From: Dichetophora obliterata
Taxonomy: Eukaryota; Arthropoda; Insecta; Diptera; Sciomyzidae
DNA length: 64,000 bases
Assembly: GCA_963920525.1 (NCBI GenBank)
Contig: OY986435.1
Span: 267,186,299-267,250,298, forward strand
Direction: 5' to 3'
Shown here: piece by piece, positions 59,162 to 64,000 of the stretch
Position numbering within the stretch: position 1 is the stretch's first letter
Layout: every line of letters starts with the position of its first letter
The notes under the pieces: generated by a model
What the model was told of the DNA's origin: nothing
Databases searched by the model: none
What the model saw: only the letters and a program-made list of their open reading frames with translations
Translations under genes and position numbers: made by a program

Positions 59162-59518
59162 CACAGTAAAAAATTTGAGGATAAATTTTATCTATTTTAT
59201 AACATCTGTGTGGTATAAACTTTTTTATTCCAAATAATTTATACATTTTATACCACTCAATATTATACAAATAATAAAACAAATATAATTTAAAAATTTC
59301 ATATGGATATCATGTGTTAATCAAAATATATTCTGGTTCGAAAGAAAAAATTCACCGAAATCGGGAAATTTAAAAATATAGTGGTTTCGATTGGTCTGAC
59401 GAGAAAAATGGTCTGGAAAAATTTATAAGATTTGATGGTATAAATTTTATAACATTTTTGGTTTGGATTTATATGTATAGAAAATAGTATAAAATTTATG
59501 CTCATATTTTTTACTGTG
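59162..59518. mobile_element. TA-flanked MITE with CACAGTAAAAAAT ends
   Basis: CACAGTAAAAAAT at 59162 and ATTTTTTACTGTG ending at 59518 are flanked by TA. The inner parts contain repeated ataaattttat/ataaaatttat in opposite orientation. The ends resemble CACTCAGAAAAAA of the element at 220. Confidence 0.75.
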
Positions 59519-59521
59519 TAG

Positions 59522-62030
59522 ATATAATTATTTTGAAGTTACATTTGCAACAACAACAGATGATTGTTTGTTGAATGCTGAATGTTTCAAATGTTGAATG
59601 TTGCAGTGGCAACCAAAACTGAGGGCATCGCTTCAAGTCATCAAAGCGGGCAACTCTTTTTTATACAGCGGTAGTAGAAGCAGCAGCATAAAACTTTGAA
59701 GGAGGGCTGGTTTCGCTGTTCTGGGTTTTCGGTTTTCTATTATATTTGTTATTGTTGTTGTTGTTGTTCAGTTCGAACAATACCGTTTTCGCTACATTTC
59801 ATTACGTTCGATTTACTTTTTTCTTGCTGCTGACTGTTGATTTTATTGAATTTGTTGCATTTAACTGCAGCGTAGTTGTCGGCTTGCAATAGGCAACAGT
59901 TGCAAATGGCCGACAAAAAAAAAACAGTAAAAAACCATTCAAATAACAGCTTGGGCCAAGTAGGTGGAGCCTTGCCATGCTGCCAGCGGCGATGCGCTTT
60001 CTTTTGCTCAGAAGATGAGAATCGCCCGTAGCGTGGCTCCTGCCACAGCCTGCAGCACAATCATCTTTCGTTGCCGCATCAGCAGCAACTTCATTGTTGT
60101 CAAAAGTTTTGTTGTAAGCACGAACAAACGCTTGAGGTTTCCTCAATTGTTTTTTTTTTCATTTTGCATTTATTTATTTCCAACTCAAAAATAGTGTAAC
60201 ACAGAATACGTGATCGCGGTTTGGTTCACAGCGCAGTGTACCAGCGAGTTGATTTAAGAGACTTCAAAAGCCTTAATGCACCTCAATTGTGGGCAGGCTG
60301 GGTTGATGCTGCAACTAAAGTTTGAGGCTTGTCAGTCCAGAGTAGTCTGCGACTCACCAAGTCAAATCCTAACTAAATTCAGCGACGTGCTTTCAGGGAA
60401 ATTGTTGGCCAAGTTATGATTACCAACAAATCAGCAGCAAACTATAATTAAAGTTGGCCTAGAAGAGCAGAGCAGCGCAGAGTGGAGTGGAATGATCATC
60501 GTCTTAGTCAAGTTGATACTGGCTGAATGGCTGATGAAAGTGAAAAAAAACAATTCGATAAACTGGGTTGCCTAGCTATAAAAATGATTCCTTGTAACTG
60601 CCAATAAGCTAGAAATTGATTTAGTTAAGATCTGCCAATGCTTGGCCATGAACATCTACTCAGTTGTAGTGTTGGTACCCTGTGCCAGAACCTTCACAAA
60701 TGCACAATCACTGCCGATACGGTCAGAGTCTATTATTCAATTCCGTAAAATTGCTCCAACGAGCGACAGCTACAATTTTCAACTAATACATTCATAGAAC
60801 ACTAGCGACAACAGCTTGCAACATGATGATGGTTGGCAGCCACGTCCACAACCAGCAAGCGCCTCCTGAACAGCCGTTTTCTTTGGGTGTTTTTTTTTTT
60901 CATTTGTCCACCAAATATAATGTATGACATCTAGCGACTGGCGACTGTTGCTGCAGCTTCTATGCAACAACAACGATCGGCTTTTTTCGGCCAACAACGA
61001 GACCGATGCACCGATTCAACGATTCCACCGATTTGGCGCGATGCGCTTAAAATCATTTGTGAAACTCGAACTCGAACATCATCGCACAATCAAAAGAGGA
61101 ACACCGAGCTCACGACTGTGCTATTTAACGAGCAACAAACGAGCGGACAAACAACAACGATCGCTAGTGAGCGATCAGCGTAGCAGCACTCAGCTTGGTT
61201 GGTTGTTGTTGGATAGTTGACTTGGTTCAGCTGTTATCGGCTTGAAAAAATTACTTCTTTTTTGCACGTTGTTGCTGTTGTTGTTGTTGTCTATGGATCT
61301 GAAGTACATGACAAGCCATAGATTCGTCTACAGATAAAATGCAACTTTAATGAAATCATAAATTATGCTGTAGACGCGAGAGGTTCGGGCGGGTGGTCGC
61401 ATTGTGCACGGGTCGGTGTAAGAGGCAGAGTAGGGCGGTGGAACGTTTTGCGGTCGTTACATCTCGAAAACCTTGTTGTTGTTGTTTTTCTTATATTTAA
61501 ACATGCCACAAAACACGCTGCTTCTATCGCTGAAACCGTCAACAATTATTTCAATAACCATCCAGCACTTAAAACAACAATAACAACAACAACTGTAAAA
61601 TTTAAGCAATCCTTTTTCTCAACTTCTACCTATTTGGCTTTCTTGTTAGCTTATCCACGGCAATATGTTATTTTTTAGGATTAATAAAATTTGTACGACT
61701 TCACTTGTTGAAATCAGCCAAGCGCTCACAACAGAACAACATTTGCGCTCTTGCGGCGAACTAGCCTTAGATAATGGGCGAGACTATTAAGAATGGGCGT
61801 TTTATGGAAGAGCAAAACAAATCAAATTCCAATTAAAATTCGTTTACGGCGCTATAAAAAAGTTAGCCTGAAAAATGTGTGACATTTAAAAGTTACTGTC
61901 TCGGGAACAAGATGAAGTTAGTTTTAAGCGGACACGATGGAAGCTGATGGGAAATTTGCAAATGTTGGTTTTTTAAAAAAAATTCATTTACAGACATTTT
62001 TTCATGTTTTTTGATAAAATTCAAAGGCTT
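59522..62030. other. Unique-looking noncoding block in the Serrate intron
   Basis: 59640-61680 is less AT-rich, with ttgttgttgttg and caacaac runs, many GCAGC/CTGCTG words, and no recognised repeats. Open frames up to 114 codons (59802-60146 -, 59749-60060 -, 60924-61220 +) are mutually overlapping and have no conserved domain. I looked for the next Serrate exon here and did not see it. A conserved regulatory block is possible. Confidence 0.4.
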
Positions 62031-62039
62031 TTCCTAATT

Positions 62040-64000
62040 TACTTAATTTATTTAATTTAATTATTATGTTCACATATAAGACAGAGTCTTTTAAATGCAC
62101 TAAGATATCAAAGAATAACAAGTTATGACCAACAAATAAATAAAAACAAAAAATTTAAAATTACTTATTTTAAATTAAAAAAAAAAATTGCAAGCAACGA
62201 CTAAATTTAACTTTAAATTTTAAATTTTAAAATTTAAATTTAAGTTATAATCAACAAACCAATGCATATGACTCCAGAAATTAAATTTAGTTATAAGCTT
62301 AAATTTTAACAATGCATTATCATTGAATTGAATTTAGACTTATGTATAAATTACCTTTAAGAAACTTGATCAAATAATGAAGAAGATAACATTAAAAAAA
62401 TGGAACATAGAAGAAAGATAGTATCAAGAAAAGTGTTTGAATATTGCATGCTTAAAGCTGTGCTTATTTCGGATACTTTTGATTCTTGAAGGTAGTGAAT
62501 TTCACATTCTGATAGCATTCACAAAATAGAGTCTGTTAGAGTTAAAAAAATTGTATACAGGGATTACAAGGTTCATATTTCTGGTCGATCTACTAAACAG
62601 TAAGGCCTTTTCCACATCGAGCAATTGAAAAGTAATGCAACTGCAACAAAAGTTGCTGACCAATGTATTTATACCGAAACCTTCACATAAAACAACTTGT
62701 ACTCAACAAGTTTTCAACGAATTCGCAACAAGTTCCATGCAACACGGCTGGCTGCAATTTGAATCGGCAATTTGTTACGTTTGCAATATGTGTTGTGTTC
62801 TACGAAAATAATTAATCAGTTAATAAATATGAAATAAGTGCAGGAAGTGTAAAAATATCCTTTTTTATTCTCAATTTATTTTTTATATCTATTTAACAAT
62901 GCTTCCATTTTATAAGTGTTTGTGTTATTGTGAATTTTTAAATTTTGCGTTGCGACGTGACTTGCTTATCTGAAAGCGTAGGTTCAAGTTCAGTTTAAAA
63001 TTTAAGTGTTTTGAAACTTTTTAAGCTGTTGCGTTGTAGTTGCATTACTTTTCAATTGCTCCATGTGGAAAAGGCCTAACTTATTAAATAAGTAATTAGG
63101 AGTTTGTGTATAAATCAAGTTATGCAAAAAAATACAATTTCTAGCATCCAAATAACTGAAAATATTGCAACCAAGTACTCGATTGCTCAAATGACTTATG
63201 TCAAACTTTTTAAGATCATAAAAGTATCTGACAGCATTATTAAATACAAGTTGTAACTTAAGCTTTGACCTAGGAATTAAGCTTACTGTATACAACGTCT
63301 GAGTAGAAAATGTTTGGCATTATGAGTTGAATCACTAGCTTTCTTCTAGTTTCAACAGGCACAAATGATGCAGTTTTCCTCAGGTTCCGTAGGTTATAGT
63401 AAACTTTACAAACAGCAGAGTTTATATGATCTTCACAGGAAAGTGATGAGTTAATATAGTAACCGAGATTTTTAACTTTACCTATAAATTTCAAGTCGAT
63501 TCCATTCAGAAAAATGGCTGGTATATCAGAGAATAGACTTAATAGAATATAGACTTAAAAATCGGCAGAACAAATTATTTAAGAGGGTTAAGATTAAGCT
63601 TATGTGCTTTAGCCCAATCTACTATTTTACTCATGTCTTCATTTACCTCAATACCTAAATCACCAACTAGATCAACTGGTTTGGACAAGTATAGCTGAAG
63701 ATATTCATGCATGGTTACATGACGGCATTTGCTGAAAATATCATTACGAAACATTGCAAATAAAAGCGCACCAAGTACCGAGCCTTGAGGAACTCCACAG
63801 GATAAATTGTTAAAAGCAGACAGACTATTTCCCACACTTACTCTTTGAGACTTTTCAAATATATAACAGACGGACCGCAGTGATAGAAAACCCAAAATTA
63901 AGCTCTAGTTTTTGACATAGTAATAAATGGTCAACAGAGTCAAATGGTTTTGAAAAGTCAAACAGACAAAGCAAGCTTATATGTCCCATATCATATGATA
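62040..64000 (-). pseudogene. Non-LTR retrotransposon, copy D, runs off the edge
   Basis: The - strand encodes, from 64000 downward, LLCLFDFSKPFDSVDHLLL, then NLSCGVPQGSVLGALLFAMF, then a mutated catalytic region (MHEYLQLYLSKPVD in place of a YADD box), then LGYYINSSLSCEDHINSAV, then ARNCIFLHNLIYTQTPNYLF. After a MITE insertion it continues with LFSRSTRNMNLVIPVYNF and LYFVNAIRM (stop) NSLPS near 62500. The YADD loss and several frame changes make it inactive. The 3' end near 62040 is T-rich (atttatttaattta). Its upstream part lies beyond the window. Confidence 0.85.
62604..63076. mobile_element. Harbinger-type MITE inserted in RT copy D
   Basis: GGCCTTTTCCACATCGAGCA at 62604 pairs with an inverted end at 63076 (one change over 20 bases), continuing attgaaaagtaatgcaact. 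TAA flanks both ends (62601-62603, 63077-63079), and RT coding sequence lies on both sides, so the insertion is clear. 473 bp, no gene. Confidence 0.85.

Noticed and set aside
59749..60146. Overlapping 103- and 114-codon frames on the - strand
   Set aside because: They overlap in different frames in a low-AT patch with no conserved motif, as expected by chance.

Overview
The window looks like an intronic stretch of a fly genome (higher Diptera, species not determinable here). It is AT-rich, lacks bacterial gene organisation, and carries two short spliced exons on the + strand (50255-50309 and 50925-51240). Joined across a 615-bp intron, these encode part of Serrate, the Drosophila-type Jagged ligand of Notch: the end of the N-terminal module, the whole DSL domain, and the start of the first EGF repeat. 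I recognise no other host exon. On this reading about 50 kb upstream and 12.7 kb downstream are intron, unless short exons escaped me.

Almost everything else is mobile DNA and its debris. (1) Two related DNA transposons of about 3.5-3.8 kb (27342-31102 and 53355-56855) share TAGGG/TGGGG-type ends, 8-bp target duplications and a similar hAT-like transposase. A 309-bp non-autonomous element (33765-34073) has the same ends and a perfect 8-bp duplication. (2) A nearly intact 1290-bp Tc1/mariner-superfamily element of DD41D type lies at 41099-42388, with one internal stop. (3) Four degraded, 5'-truncated copies of one non-LTR retrotransposon family all lie on the - strand (26473-31230 split by the first transposon; 37385-38283; 43676-45525; 62040-64000). 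A fragment of a different non-LTR element sits at 18737-19315. (4) There is a large set of MITEs or foldback elements, many with ends resolved to the base: TA-flanked (220, 1734, 4488, 18225, 21068, 34511, 59162), TTA/TAA-flanked (11730, 25440, 62604) and TTAA-flanked (42457/47690). (5) There are tRNA-derived SINE-like units (23192-23520 with a 12-bp duplication; weaker ones near 1331, 31235 and 58390) and several local tandem duplications.

Nesting gives a relative history. Transposon 27342-31102 lies inside a reverse-transcriptase reading frame that resumes at both TSD copies. A MITE interrupts another reverse transcriptase at 62604. A MITE splits a tRNA-like unit at 218. A 1.1-kb insertion (9382-10497) interrupts one arm of a large palindrome, and the intact arm confirms the junction.

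The intervals 12.0-13.4, 31.8-32.9, 39.2-40.1, 50.4-50.9 and 59.6-61.7 kb look less repetitive and contain CAA/TTG runs. They are the best places to look for conserved Serrate intronic regulation, but no specific site can be named from sequence alone. The most notable result is the 8-bp-TSD transposon group.
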